From Gammaproteobacteria bacterium (GTDB taxonomy: Bacteria > Pseudomonadota > Gammaproteobacteria > SZUA-229): a DNA stretch of 33,324 bases. The first letter of the stretch is position 1. The number at the start of each line of letters is the position of its first letter. The stretch is taken from assembly GCA_022340645.1 (NCBI GenBank), contig JAJDNP010000125.1, forward strand, positions 1 to 33,324, read 5' to 3'. The notes under the pieces are model-generated. The model was not told the DNA's origin and did not search any database. It was given only the letters and a program-made list of their open reading frames with translations. The position numbers and the translations under genes are program-made. Shown here piece after piece: positions 1 through 7,631 of this stretch.

Positions 1-26
1 CCTGTTAAAATTATAACGGATATTTA

Positions 27-65
27 TTATTAACCCGGCAATAATATATGTCGCCGTGTTAATAA
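27..65. repeat. 39-bp imperfect palindrome, left-end copy
   Basis: Arms TTATTAACCCGGCAAT and GTCGCCGTGTTAATAA flank the 7-nt centre AATATAT. The same element, with perfect 16-bp arms, lies at 33270-33308, and both copies follow a GGATAT. This copy carries a few mismatches and looks partly decayed. No T-tract follows, so it is not an ordinary intrinsic terminator. Function unknown. Confidence 0.8.
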
Positions 66-101
66 TAGAGCTGATACTAAAGTGTCAACTTTATTTGGAA
101 C

Positions 102-131
102 AAAAACGGCTCCTTCGGGAGCCGTTTTTTT
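102..131 (+). terminator. Strong intrinsic terminator
   Basis: An 8-bp GC-rich stem (ACGGCTCC / GGAGCCGT) closed by a TTCG tetraloop is preceded by an A-tract and followed by seven T. It presumably ends a plus-strand gene lying just left of the window. The A-tract on the other side would let it work in both directions. Confidence 0.9.
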
Positions 132-263
132 AAAAAAAAAAAGTTTAAGGATTTACAATTACCCTGATAACTGGTTAGATTGCATTTACTAATGGAATAA
201 ACACATCAATCAGGAAGATTAAACATGGACATCGTCTTTAAGGCATGGAACTGCTGGATCAGG

Positions 264-290
264 CTGACCTATTCATATAGGCCAGTTTTT
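264..290 (+). terminator. Candidate intrinsic terminator inside the leader
   Basis: CTG-A-CCTAT pairs with ATAGG-C-CAG around a TCAT loop (8 pairs, one mismatch) and is followed by TTTTT. It could end a short transcript starting near 187, or act as an attenuator for the downstream gene. Confidence 0.5.
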
Positions 291-502
291 GCACACCATT
301 CAAATCTTGACGCCAGTTTTCATTTGACCGACTGCTTCCTGATGAAAACAGTCGACCAGAACTTTAAACATCTCTGTTTAATATATCACGTTATAAATAC
401 TGAATATTTTGCACGTTTCGTTATAACCCGTTACTCAACCGATTCATTTCCTTTCAGGCAATTCCAGTTTCGCAACACGATATCAAACCACGATTTTTGG
501 GG

Positions 503-523
503 CGCATTTCTGCGCAATTTTTA
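503..523 (+). promoter_or_regulatory. Small hairpin plus T-run before the RBS
   Basis: GCGCA-TTTC-TGCGC (5 bp) is followed by AATTTTT, and the AAGGAG of the next gene begins 7 nt later at 530. The position suggests a weak attenuator, but the stem is short. Confidence 0.3.
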
Positions 524-541
524 ACGACAAGGAGTAATAAA

Positions 542-1216
542 ATGGAAAAACTTAAAGTCACATCATACTGTCTTACGCTTTTAACCGGCAGCCTGGCTGT
601 CAGCAGTCACGCGGCAATCGTCATTAATGAAATTGATTATGACCAGGCAGGTACCGACACTGCTGAATTTATTGAGTTATTCAATTCAGGGGTGTCAGCG
701 CTATCGCTTGATAACTATTCGGTAGATTTAATCAATGGCGCTGATTCATCCAGTTATCGAACCATAAATTTAACAGGATTCAGCATCAACGCGGGCGGTT
801 ATTTCGTGATGTGCGGTGACGCTGCACTGGTAGCAAATTGCGACTACAGCTTCACCACGACAAATGGCTGGTTTCAGAATGGCTCGCCCGACGCCGTTGC
901 ACTCTACGATAATAATAGCTTGTTACAGGATTCGTTGTCATACGAAGGTACGCTGATACCCTTCACCGAAGGTAATGCTTTAAGCGTTAGCGACAACAAT
1001 ACCGACATTGTCAGTATTGCCCGCATTACCGATGGGGTGGATAGCAATGATAATGATGCAGATTTTAAGCCTGGCTGCATCACACCGGGTTCAGCCAATA
1101 TTATGGGCTCTGGCGACTGTTCTGCATTGGACGTTAGTGCGGTACCCGTACCCGCCGCTGCCTGGTTGTTCGGCTCAGGATTGGCGGGTCTGCTTGGTCT
1201 TGCCAGGAGAAAATAA
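542..1216 (+). CDS. Secreted lamin-tail domain protein with VPLPA-CTERM sorting tail
   Basis: A 224-residue exported protein. The start at 542 is chosen because AAGGAG lies 6 nt upstream; an in-frame start at 497 would place extra residues before a clean signal peptide. Residues 1-24 form the signal peptide (hydrophobic LTLLTGSLAV, likely cut after SHA). Residues 26-135 look like a lamin-tail beta domain (IVINEIDYD, EFIELFN, GYFVM). The C-terminus has VPVPAAAWLFGSGLAGLLG from 201 and a final ARRK, the pattern of VPLPA-type PEP-CTERM tails: sorting motif, membrane helix, basic end. Such tails are known to be processed by exosortase systems in proteobacteria that make exopolysaccharide; no exosortase gene is in this window. 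It probably sits at the cell surface or in the matrix. The binding partner is unknown. Confidence 0.85.
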   Translation: MEKLKVTSYCLTLLTGSLAVSSHAAIVINEIDYDQAGTDTAEFIELFNSGVSALSLDNYSVDLINGADSSSYRTINLTGFSINAGGYFVMCGDAALVANCDYSFTTTNGWFQNGSPDAVALYDNNSLLQDSLSYEGTLIPFTEGNALSVSDNNTDIVSIARITDGVDSNDNDADFKPGCITPGSANIMGSGDCSALDVSAVPVPAAAWLFGSGLAGLLGLARRK

Positions 1217-1230
1217 AAAAACTGCTTGTT

Positions 1231-1284
1231 TGTCGTTGGTCGATAGACGTTTGTCATATGACAAACGACTAAAGACCAACGACA
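1231..1284. repeat. Family A dyad without heptamer expansion
   Basis: TGTCGTTGGTC (1231-1241) pairs perfectly with GACCAACGACA (1274-1284), and TTGTCATATGACAA forms the centre. The sequence matches the flanks of the TTTGGTC arrays at 2761 and 24701. It fills the gap between the convergent lamin-tail gene and gltX, and could serve both as a transcription end. Confidence 0.75.
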
Positions 1285-1305
1285 TATAACTTATGAGCTG
1301 TGCTA

Positions 1306-2700
1306 TTAACCCTGAATAAACTCAATCAACTTTGTTATCCTGTCGATTGTTTTCTCCTTGCCCAGTAAATCCAGCGTGGTGTCGATTGACGGTGAAGTGG
1401 TTGAACCGGTAACGGCTATGCGCAGCGGCTGTGCGACCTTTGGAAAACCGACTTCTTTTTCATTGACCACCTGCTGAATGGCATGATGAATATCATCGGC
1501 ATACCACTGCTCAATGCCGGTAAACTTCTCGCTGGCAGACAACAATATTTCGACTGTGCCAAGCTTGATGTGTTTCTTTAATGCTGCAGGGTCGTATGCG
1601 GACACCGGCTGATAAAAGAAACGGCAGTTCTCTACCATTTCAACCAGTGTTTTACTACGTTCACGCAGCAGCAGGACAACTTCTTTCAGGCCCGGCCCGC
1701 TGTCGATATCGATGCCGTGTTCCATCATGTAAAACGCCAGCTGTTTGGCAATATCCACCGGGTCAAGAATCATCATGTACTGCTGGTTGTACCACTGCAA
1801 TTTTTCGATACTGAAATTCGAAGACGACTTGTTGATATCCCTGATATCAAAGTTTTCAATCATTTCTTCAAGCGTGAAAATCTCCTGGTCACCGTACGAC
1901 CAGCCAAGGCGCACCAGGTAATTAATAACCGCTTCACGCAGGTATCCCTGTTCGTGATACTGCATTACGCTTACCGCACCATGACGCTTTGAAAGCTTTT
2001 TACCATCATGCCCGTTAATCATCGGCAGGTGCGCGTATTCAGGAATGTCGGCGCCAAGCGCTTTTAGAATGTTGATCTGCCGTGGTGTATTGTTAAGATG
2101 ATCATCTCCCCGGATGACGTGAGTTATCTTCATATCCCAGTCATCAACCACAACCGTCAGGTTATAGGTCGGTGTGCCATCGCTGCGCAGTAGAATTAAA
2201 TCATCCAGTTGCTGGTTATTTATTACTACCGTGCCACGCACATGATCCTTGATAACAACGTCACCATCCAGTGGATTTTTAAAGCGGATAACGGTATCGT
2301 CAGCAGCCGTTAGTCCCTTGTCACGGCAGCAGCCGTCATACTTGGGCTTTTCCCTGTTTGCCATCTGCTGCTCACGCAGTTTTTCCAGACGCTCCCTGGA
2401 ACAGTTGCAGTAGTAGGCATGCCCGGTATCAAGCAGTTGCTGGATAACTTCACGATAACGGTCAAACCGCTGCGTCTGGTAGTATGGACCTTCATCATGT
2501 TCCAGTCCCAGCCATTCCATACCGTCGATGATGGCATCGACTGCTTCATCTGTTGAACGCTCTCGATCGGTGTCCTCGATACGCAGCACAAATTCACCTT
2601 TCATCTTCTGCGCATACAGCCAGCAGAACAGAGCCGTGCGCGCACCGCCAATATGAAGATAACCGGTAGGGCTGGGAGCGAATCTTGTGCGAACTTTCAT
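1306..2700 (-). CDS. gltX: Glutamate-tRNA ligase (GluRS)
   Basis: A cytoplasmic class I aminoacyl-tRNA synthetase that charges tRNA-Glu. The 464 residues fit the usual ~470. Visible motifs are FAPSPTG at 7-13, the HIGH-type HIGG at 16-19, the zinc-site CNC at 98-100 with a CC pair at 124-125, the GDDH region near 198, and the KMSKS-type KLSKR at 235-239; the C-terminal half is the anticodon-binding helical domain. It is read divergently from queG across a spacer holding a TTTGGTC array. The ATG at 2700 has no clear Shine-Dalgarno; a possible -10 (TAAAAT on the minus strand) lies at 2734-2739. Identity is secure. Confidence 0.97.
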   Translation of the reverse strand: MKVRTRFAPSPTGYLHIGGARTALFCWLYAQKMKGEFVLRIEDTDRERSTDEAVDAIIDGMEWLGLEHDEGPYYQTQRFDRYREVIQQLLDTGHAYYCNCSRERLEKLREQQMANREKPKYDGCCRDKGLTAADDTVIRFKNPLDGDVVIKDHVRGTVVINNQQLDDLILLRSDGTPTYNLTVVVDDWDMKITHVIRGDDHLNNTPRQINILKALGADIPEYAHLPMINGHDGKKLSKRHGAVSVMQYHEQGYLREAVINYLVRLGWSYGDQEIFTLEEMIENFDIRDINKSSSNFSIEKLQWYNQQYMMILDPVDIAKQLAFYMMEHGIDIDSGPGLKEVVLLLRERSKTLVEMVENCRFFYQPVSAYDPAALKKHIKLGTVEILLSASEKFTGIEQWYADDIHHAIQQVVNEKEVGFPKVAQPLRIAVTGSTTSPSIDTTLDLLGKEKTIDRITKLIEFIQG

Positions 2701-2733
2701 AATAATGCTGTTACTGATTAATTTTGGTGGCGT

Positions 2734-2739
2734 ATTTTA
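2734..2739 (-). promoter_or_regulatory. Candidate -10 box of gltX
   Basis: TAAAAT on the minus strand lies about 34 nt before the gltX ATG. The matching -35 position falls at the edge of the heptamer array (an AAGACA with a long 19-nt spacer), so the array directly borders the promoter. No better -10 is visible. Confidence 0.35.
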
Positions 2740-2751
2740 GCTTTAAATGAG

Positions 2752-2870
2752 GTCCTTTGTCTTTGGTCTTTGGTCTTTGGTCTTTGGTCTTTGGTCTTTG
2801 GTCTTTGGTCTTTGGTCTTTGGTCTTTGGTCTTTGGTCTTTTGACAAAAGACTGACGACTAACGATGAAG
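2752..2870. repeat. Family A heptamer array, 11 perfect copies
   Basis: Eleven perfect CTTTGGT units run from 2761 to 2837, after a degenerate unit. They end in the 17-nt palindrome GTCTTTTGACAAAAGAC (2836-2852) and a GACTGACGACTAACGA tail that resembles the flank of the 24.7 kb array. The array lies between the divergent genes gltX and queG, 60 nt from the gltX start. Open frames across it encode FGLWSLV repeats and are artefacts. Confidence 0.95.
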
Positions 2871-2894
2871 GACATAAAAGTTTAAAATACTCTA

Positions 2895-3977
2895 ATGTCA
2901 GTCAGATCAAATACCATAGATTACGATCAACTCCTGCAAAAGATAGCAGGATGGTCTGCGGAACTAGGCTTTCAGCAACTGGGGGTAACAGATATCGATT
3001 TATCTGCGCATGAGAAACATCTGAATGACTGGCTGGCTGCGGGTTTTCATGGCGAAATGGAATTCATGAGCAAGCATGGCCGTAAACGCAGTCACCCGGA
3101 AGCACTCATCCCCGGCACCTGCCGTGTTATTTCTGTACGTATGGATTATATGCCGCCGGACAGCGAACTCTCTGCAACGGTGCTGGACAACCCGCAACTG
3201 GGTTTTATCTCGCGTTATGCGCTGGGCCGCGATTACCATAAAGTCATGCGCAAACGATTACAGAATCTGTGCGATAAAATCCAGGCGCACATTGGTGATT
3301 TTGGTTACCGGGCATTTGTTGACAGCGCGCCTGTACTGGAAAAAGCGCTGGCTGAAAAATCAGGACTGGGCTGGATTGGCAAACATACCAATTTGATTAA
3401 TCAATCCGCAGGCTCCTGGTTTTTCCTGGGCGAAATTTATACGGACCTGCCACTGCCGGTAACTCGCCCGATGAGCGTTCAGGCAGCTGAAAACCATTGC
3501 GGCACCTGTACGGCCTGCATCAATATCTGCCCGACAAAGGCAATCATTGCGCCTTACAGGCTTGATGCGAGACGCTGCATTTCATACCTGACGATTGAGT
3601 TGCACGGCAGTATACCGATGGAACTACGTAACAGCATGGGTAATCGTATCTATGGCTGCGATGACTGCCAGCTATGCTGCCCCTGGAACCGTTTTTCCCG
3701 GACCACCATGGAAGACGATTTTTTTACCCGCCACCCGCTTGACGCACCAGACCTGCTGCAACTTTTCAACTGGAGCGAACAGGAATTTCTAAAGTATACA
3801 GAAGGCTCCGCCATTCGGCGTATCGGTTACATACGCTGGCTGAGAAACATTGCAGTGGCGCTTGGCAACGCGCCGAAGACAGAAGAAACAATACGTGTTC
3901 TGGAACATAAAAAACAGGCATTCAGCGCCAACAGCATGCTTGTTGAGCACATAGACTGGGCTTTGAAACAAAGTTGA
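2895..3977 (+). CDS. queG: Epoxyqueuosine reductase QueG
   Basis: Performs the last step of queuosine tRNA modification, reducing epoxyqueuosine to queuosine in tRNA with cobalamin and two [4Fe-4S] clusters. The 360 residues align throughout with the E. coli enzyme. Features seen are the N-terminal block ending in HGEMEFM, SRYALGRDYHK, FVDSAPVLEK with the conserved acid, a first ferredoxin-type cysteine set C202, C205, C208, C212, and a second set C255, C258 and C261/C262 in CDDCQLCCPWNR. The usual neighbour tsaE is absent; it lies between gltX and ppc. No good Shine-Dalgarno precedes the ATG at 2895, but it fits the family N-terminus. It completes the pathway whose early steps are encoded by queD and folE2 at the other end of the window. 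Confidence 0.95.
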   Translation: MSVRSNTIDYDQLLQKIAGWSAELGFQQLGVTDIDLSAHEKHLNDWLAAGFHGEMEFMSKHGRKRSHPEALIPGTCRVISVRMDYMPPDSELSATVLDNPQLGFISRYALGRDYHKVMRKRLQNLCDKIQAHIGDFGYRAFVDSAPVLEKALAEKSGLGWIGKHTNLINQSAGSWFFLGEIYTDLPLPVTRPMSVQAAENHCGTCTACINICPTKAIIAPYRLDARRCISYLTIELHGSIPMELRNSMGNRIYGCDDCQLCCPWNRFSRTTMEDDFFTRHPLDAPDLLQLFNWSEQEFLKYTEGSAIRRIGYIRWLRNIAVALGNAPKTEETIRVLEHKKQAFSANSMLVEHIDWALKQS

Positions 3978-3984
3978 TAAAAGA

Positions 3985-4150
3985 TAAGTTGGCAGTTTTC
4001 AGTCGGCAGTTTGCAGTTAATACTACTTTTTCACCCTGAAAGTAGTTAAAGGTCTTTAGCTGTTAGGTCAAGTTCATATATAAAATTGTCCTCATTCATT
4101 AGCAATGACAAAATCCTGGTTTTAAGCTTTTACTGAAAACTGCCAACTTA
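3985..4150. repeat. Family B element bounded by 19-bp inverted repeats
   Basis: TAAGTTGGCAGTTTTCAGT (3985-4003) is perfectly inverted at 4132-4150, enclosing about 128 bp with an internal ACTACTTT/GAAAGTAGT hairpin at 4022-4046. The arms share GTTGGCAG with the AGTTGGC array at 14255. Size and structure resemble a small non-coding mobile element. It fills most of the queG-ppc gap. Confidence 0.75.
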
Positions 4151-4208
4151 CCTTTGTATACGTTATAATAATTTCACTTTCGCCAGATAGCAGCCGCTTG
4201 CTGCCTAA

Positions 4209-7118
4209 ATGTTTATGAGTAATCCTTTCGAATCCCCGGACAATCTTCAAAACCCAGATTCTGATAAGTTAGCAAGTACAGGCCAGGTGGAAGGTCACAA
4301 GCTGGCTGGTTTGCTGAACACTGCCAGCACGGACCAGCAGTTGCGCTCCCGGGTAAAACTGTTCGGCAACCTGCTTGGCAATGTGCTGCTGTCCAATGCG
4401 GGTGCGGAAGTTTACGATGCAGTCGAAAAACTGCGCGTCGGCTTTATTGATTTGCACAAGGAAGATGACGAGGAGAAGAGAGCAAATTTAATGAGGCTGA
4501 TCGATTCGCTCGATGCAGATACCCTGACGCAGGTAGTGCGCGCCTTCAATACTTACTTCAACCTGGTGAACGTAGCAGAAGAAGCTTCGCAGTTACAGCT
4601 TCGCCGCCGCCAGATGCGCAGGGGCGAAGAATTATGGATTGGCTCCTTTGACTCTGCTATACGCAAGTTTGTCAGCCTGGGTATGTCCGCAGAGCGACTG
4701 CAGCATCTGCTTGACCGCTTGACTTATATTCCTGTCATCACGGCACACCCCACCGAAGCAAAGCGCCGCAGTATCCTGTACGGCCTGCGCCGGTTATTTC
4801 TGACCAATGAAAAATTGAACGATACCCGCCTTGGCAAAATACAGCGGCAGAAAGTGATCGGCGAACTGGAGACGCAGATTCATATCCTGTGGCGCACCAA
4901 TGAGGTGCGCGAGAGCCGCCCGCAGGTGCGCGATGAAATTAAAAATGGTATTTATTACTTCAAGGAAAGCCTGTTTGATGCCGTTCCCGTGGTGTACAGA
5001 AATCTTGAAGATCGAATACAGCAACATTACCCCGGTGCCAAAATCAGGGTACCCAGTTTTCTAAGATTCGGTTCATGGATAGGCGGTGATCGTGACGGCA
5101 ACCCGAATGTCACGGCCGACATCACGGAACTGGCGTTGCGCCTGCAGTCGAGAACGACGCTGGTGGAATATATGAAACGCCTGAATACCGCTTTCGAACA
5201 CCTGACGCATTCCGACCAGTTATGTAAACCCAGCCGTGAATTCATCGACAGTCTTAATAAAGATGAGGCCATAAGCAGTGAAGTGTTTGTTAACGACCCG
5301 CTGGCTTACAAGCATTCACCCTACCAGCGAAAAATTGCATTTATGCGTTACCGTATAAAACAAAACCTGAATAAAACACGGGCGCTTATTGCTGATAATA
5401 CCGCTGACGTAAGCCAGTGCAACCAGGCCTATGCATCGGAAAAAGACCTGTTAAATGATTTGCTGATAATCCGTGATTCGCTGTGCAGTCACGGGGATGA
5501 GAGAATCGCTGACATTGCCCTTAAAGACCTGATCCGGCTGGTAGAATCCTTTGGTTTTTACCTCATGCAGCTGGATGTACGCCAGGAATCGGCGCGTCAC
5601 ACGGCGGCCGTTGCACAAATACTGAAACTGAGCAACACTTTCCTGGATTACCACAGCCTGGATGAAGCCGAACGCATCAAATTGCTGTCCGACCTGATCC
5701 AGAACCAGTGCAGCGGCGTTGATTTTGATCGCTCGCAACTCGATGATGCTAACAGGGAAACACTGGCCGTGTTTGATGTTATCGAAAAAATGTACGATGA
5801 GATCAGCACACGTGCTCTTGGTGAATATGTCATCTCCATGACCCACCAGGCCAGCCATGTACTGGAAGTTATGCTGTTGGCCACGCTGGCTGGATTAGCC
5901 GGCAAAAAAGACGGTGACTGGTTCTGTAAAATCAATATTTCGCCGTTGTTCGAAACTATTGAAGACCTCACCCATATCGAGTCGGTGCTTGGCCGTTTAT
6001 ACAATGACGAAATATATAAAATACTGTTGAAAGCATCCGGCAACCTGCAGGAAGTAATGCTGGGGTACTCGGACTCATGTAAAGACGGCGGCATACTGGC
6101 CTCATCATGGCAATTATATGAAGCCCAGAAAAAAGTGATGAAGCTGGCCGATTCACACCATATAAACTGCCGTTTATTCCATGGCCGCGGCGGCACCATC
6201 GGCCGTGGCGGCGGCCCCACCCACGAATCTATCCTGTCTCAGCCGGAAGGCACGGTGCATGGCCAGATAAAATTCACCGAGCAGGGCGAAGTCCTGTCCA
6301 ACAAATACAGCAACCCGGAGACGGCGGTCTACGAATTAACGCTGGGCGTTGCCGGTTTGATGCTGGCCAGCAGGTACCAGACACTGCCCGGCAAATCGAC
6401 CGCCACGGATGAATACATAACCATCATGCGTGAGATCAAGACTTACGGTGAAGACTGCTACCGGCAGTTAACCGATAACACGGAAGGCTTCCTCGACTAC
6501 TTTTATGAAGCCACACCGGTCAGCGAGATTTCATTAATGAATATTGGCTCTCGCCCCTCGCATCGTAAACCGGGCGACCGCTCCAAATCATCGATTCGCG
6601 CCATTGGCTGGGTATTCGGCTGGGCGCAGGCGCGACAGACATTACCGGCCTGGTATGGTATCGGCACCGCCCTGTATCAATGGATAGGGCACGATGCCTC
6701 GCGTCTGAAAAAGCTGCAGGAGATGTACGAGCACTGGCCGTATTTCAGGGCGCTATTAAGTAATACTGAAATGGCTTTATACAAAACCTATATACGGACT
6801 GCAAAAGAATATTCGGAACTGTGCCTTTCCGCAGAAACCGGCAAACGCATCTTCGAAATGATAAGGGATGAACATGACCGCACGCTGGAAATTACATTAC
6901 GCGTCGCAAACATGGCGCACCTGCTGGATGACATACCGCCTCTTGCGCTGTCATTAATGCGCAGGGACCCATACCTGGATCCGCTAAACCATATACAGAT
7001 TAAACTGCTGAGACGTTATCGTGACAGTTCTCTGGATGAAGCAGAACGCCAGAAATGGCTGGGGCCCCTGTTACGCAGCATTAATGCTATTGCCGCGGGT
7101 ATGCGTAATACGGGGTAA
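4209..7118 (+). CDS. ppc: Phosphoenolpyruvate carboxylase
   Basis: Carboxylates phosphoenolpyruvate with bicarbonate to oxaloacetate, feeding the TCA cycle; a cytoplasmic tetramer in known cases. At 969 residues it is longer than the 883 of E. coli; part of the excess is a 25-40 residue polar N-terminus, part is inserted in the helical middle. Catalytic motifs are present: TAHPTEAKRR with the first histidine at 180, GGDRDGNPNVT near 295, and FHGRGGTIGRGGGPTHESI near 657-675. The chain ends RNTG, the classical C-terminus of this enzyme. Either ATG (4209 or 4215) could be the start; neither has a clear Shine-Dalgarno. Transcribed alone, downstream of a family B element. Confidence 0.97.
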   Translation: MFMSNPFESPDNLQNPDSDKLASTGQVEGHKLAGLLNTASTDQQLRSRVKLFGNLLGNVLLSNAGAEVYDAVEKLRVGFIDLHKEDDEEKRANLMRLIDSLDADTLTQVVRAFNTYFNLVNVAEEASQLQLRRRQMRRGEELWIGSFDSAIRKFVSLGMSAERLQHLLDRLTYIPVITAHPTEAKRRSILYGLRRLFLTNEKLNDTRLGKIQRQKVIGELETQIHILWRTNEVRESRPQVRDEIKNGIYYFKESLFDAVPVVYRNLEDRIQQHYPGAKIRVPSFLRFGSWIGGDRDGNPNVTADITELALRLQSRTTLVEYMKRLNTAFEHLTHSDQLCKPSREFIDSLNKDEAISSEVFVNDPLAYKHSPYQRKIAFMRYRIKQNLNKTRALIADNTADVSQCNQAYASEKDLLNDLLIIRDSLCSHGDERIADIALKDLIRLVESFGFYLMQLDVRQESARHTAAVAQILKLSNTFLDYHSLDEAERIKLLSDLIQNQCSGVDFDRSQLDDANRETLAVFDVIEKMYDEISTRALGEYVISMTHQASHVLEVMLLATLAGLAGKKDGDWFCKINISPLFETIEDLTHIESVLGRLYNDEIYKILLKASGNLQEVMLGYSDSCKDGGILASSWQLYEAQKKVMKLADSHHINCRLFHGRGGTIGRGGGPTHESILSQPEGTVHGQIKFTEQGEVLSNKYSNPETAVYELTLGVAGLMLASRYQTLPGKSTATDEYITIMREIKTYGEDCYRQLTDNTEGFLDYFYEATPVSEISLMNIGSRPSHRKPGDRSKSSIRAIGWVFGWAQARQTLPAWYGIGTALYQWIGHDASRLKKLQEMYEHWPYFRALLSNTEMALYKTYIRTAKEYSELCLSAETGKRIFEMIRDEHDRTLEITLRVANMAHLLDDIPPLALSLMRRDPYLDPLNHIQIKLLRRYRDSSLDEAERQKWLGPLLRSINAIAAGMRNTG

Positions 7119-7127
7119 TGAAATATT

Positions 7128-7199
7128 CTTTGGTCCTTCGTCTTAAGTCCTTCGTCTTTGGTCTTTTGATAAACGACAAACGACTACTAACAAACGACC
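7128..7199. repeat. Degenerate family A repeat
   Basis: Scattered CTTTGGTC and CCTTCGTC units are followed by TTTTGATAAACGACAAACGA and ACTAACAAACGACC, the same right flank seen after the arrays at 2761 and 24701. Tandem copies have decayed here. It lies between ppc and the DUF6455-type gene. Confidence 0.6.
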
Positions 7200-7214
7200 T
7201 CTTATTAACCCTTC

Positions 7215-7256
7215 ATGATCTAAATCAATAGCTTTTTTTCAGACTCAGCTAATATA
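7215..7256 (+). promoter_or_regulatory. FNR/ANR-like box and -10 ahead of the DUF6455-type gene
   Basis: The box ATGAT-CTAA-ATCAA (7215-7228) matches the FNR consensus TTGAT-N4-ATCAA at 9 of 10 fixed positions. A TAATAT lies at 7250-7255. If transcription starts near 7262, the box is centred at about -41, the standard class II activator position. The start codon is at 7263, so the message would be almost leaderless. Activation under low oxygen is inferred. Confidence 0.55.
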
Positions 7257-7262
7257 TAACTT

Positions 7263-7631
7263 ATGAACATAATAACTAATATTGTTGCTGGTATTCTTTT
7301 ACTGTTTATCACGGTATTCCTGTTGCGCCTGGCTTATACGATTTTTATGAACTTGAAGAATGGTCGTAAATTTTACGATTCGCTTGACCAGGAATTTAAA
7401 AAGCTACGCTTAAACAGCATGCTCGGCGCACTGGGAATTGATAAAACCGCCTATCTCTATCAAACCAGGGTCAAGGATATTCAACGCCACATGAACAATT
7501 GTTCTGCATGTGAAAATACTGATGAATGTGACGAAAAGCTGTCTTCAGCAGATCTGGATGTTACCAGGATCGAATTTTGCAATAACGAGTCGGAACTGAA
7601 AGAAATCAAACAGCAAATACAACAGCATTAG
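7263..7631 (+). CDS. Small membrane-anchored DUF6455-type protein
   Basis: A 122-residue protein with one N-terminal membrane helix (residues 4-28, very hydrophobic) and a soluble tail. The tail carries the pattern I recognise from DUF6455: LRLNSMLGALGID at 48-60, then C80-x2-C83-x5-C89 and a late cysteine, C106, in FCNN. Four conserved cysteines suggest metal or redox chemistry; the function is not known. No Shine-Dalgarno precedes the ATG; an FNR-like box and -10 sit at the distance expected for a leaderless, oxygen-regulated message. An alternative start at 7347 would remove the helix. The stop codon lies inside the left arm of a long inverted repeat (7628-7799). Confidence 0.7.
   Translation: MNIITNIVAGILLLFITVFLLRLAYTIFMNLKNGRKFYDSLDQEFKKLRLNSMLGALGIDKTAYLYQTRVKDIQRHMNNCSACENTDECDEKLSSADLDVTRIEFCNNESELKEIKQQIQQH

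Larger units (their letters stand above)
132..541 (+). other. Long leader region before the lamin-tail gene
   Basis: This 410-nt stretch has no convincing gene. A weak promoter-like pair (TTTACA at 152-157, 17-nt spacer, TTAGAT at 175-180) precedes a terminator-like hairpin at 264-290, and a second small hairpin with a T-run sits at 503-523 just before the ribosome binding site of the next gene. A 99-codon open frame (225-524) has a fair Shine-Dalgarno (AGGAAG, 7 nt before ATG). However, its composition (many His, Phe and Trp, no domain) looks like chance, and the 264-290 hairpin lies inside it. The region may encode a short RNA or a regulated 5' leader. Confidence 0.4.

Noticed and set aside
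225-524. 99-codon ORF with a fair Shine-Dalgarno
   Set aside because: Composition looks random, no domain is seen, and a terminator-like hairpin lies inside it; kept only as part of the leader description.
2747-3013. Open frame encoding FGLWSLV repeats
   Set aside because: It is the heptamer array read in frame (21 nt gives 7 residues) and overlaps queG in another frame.
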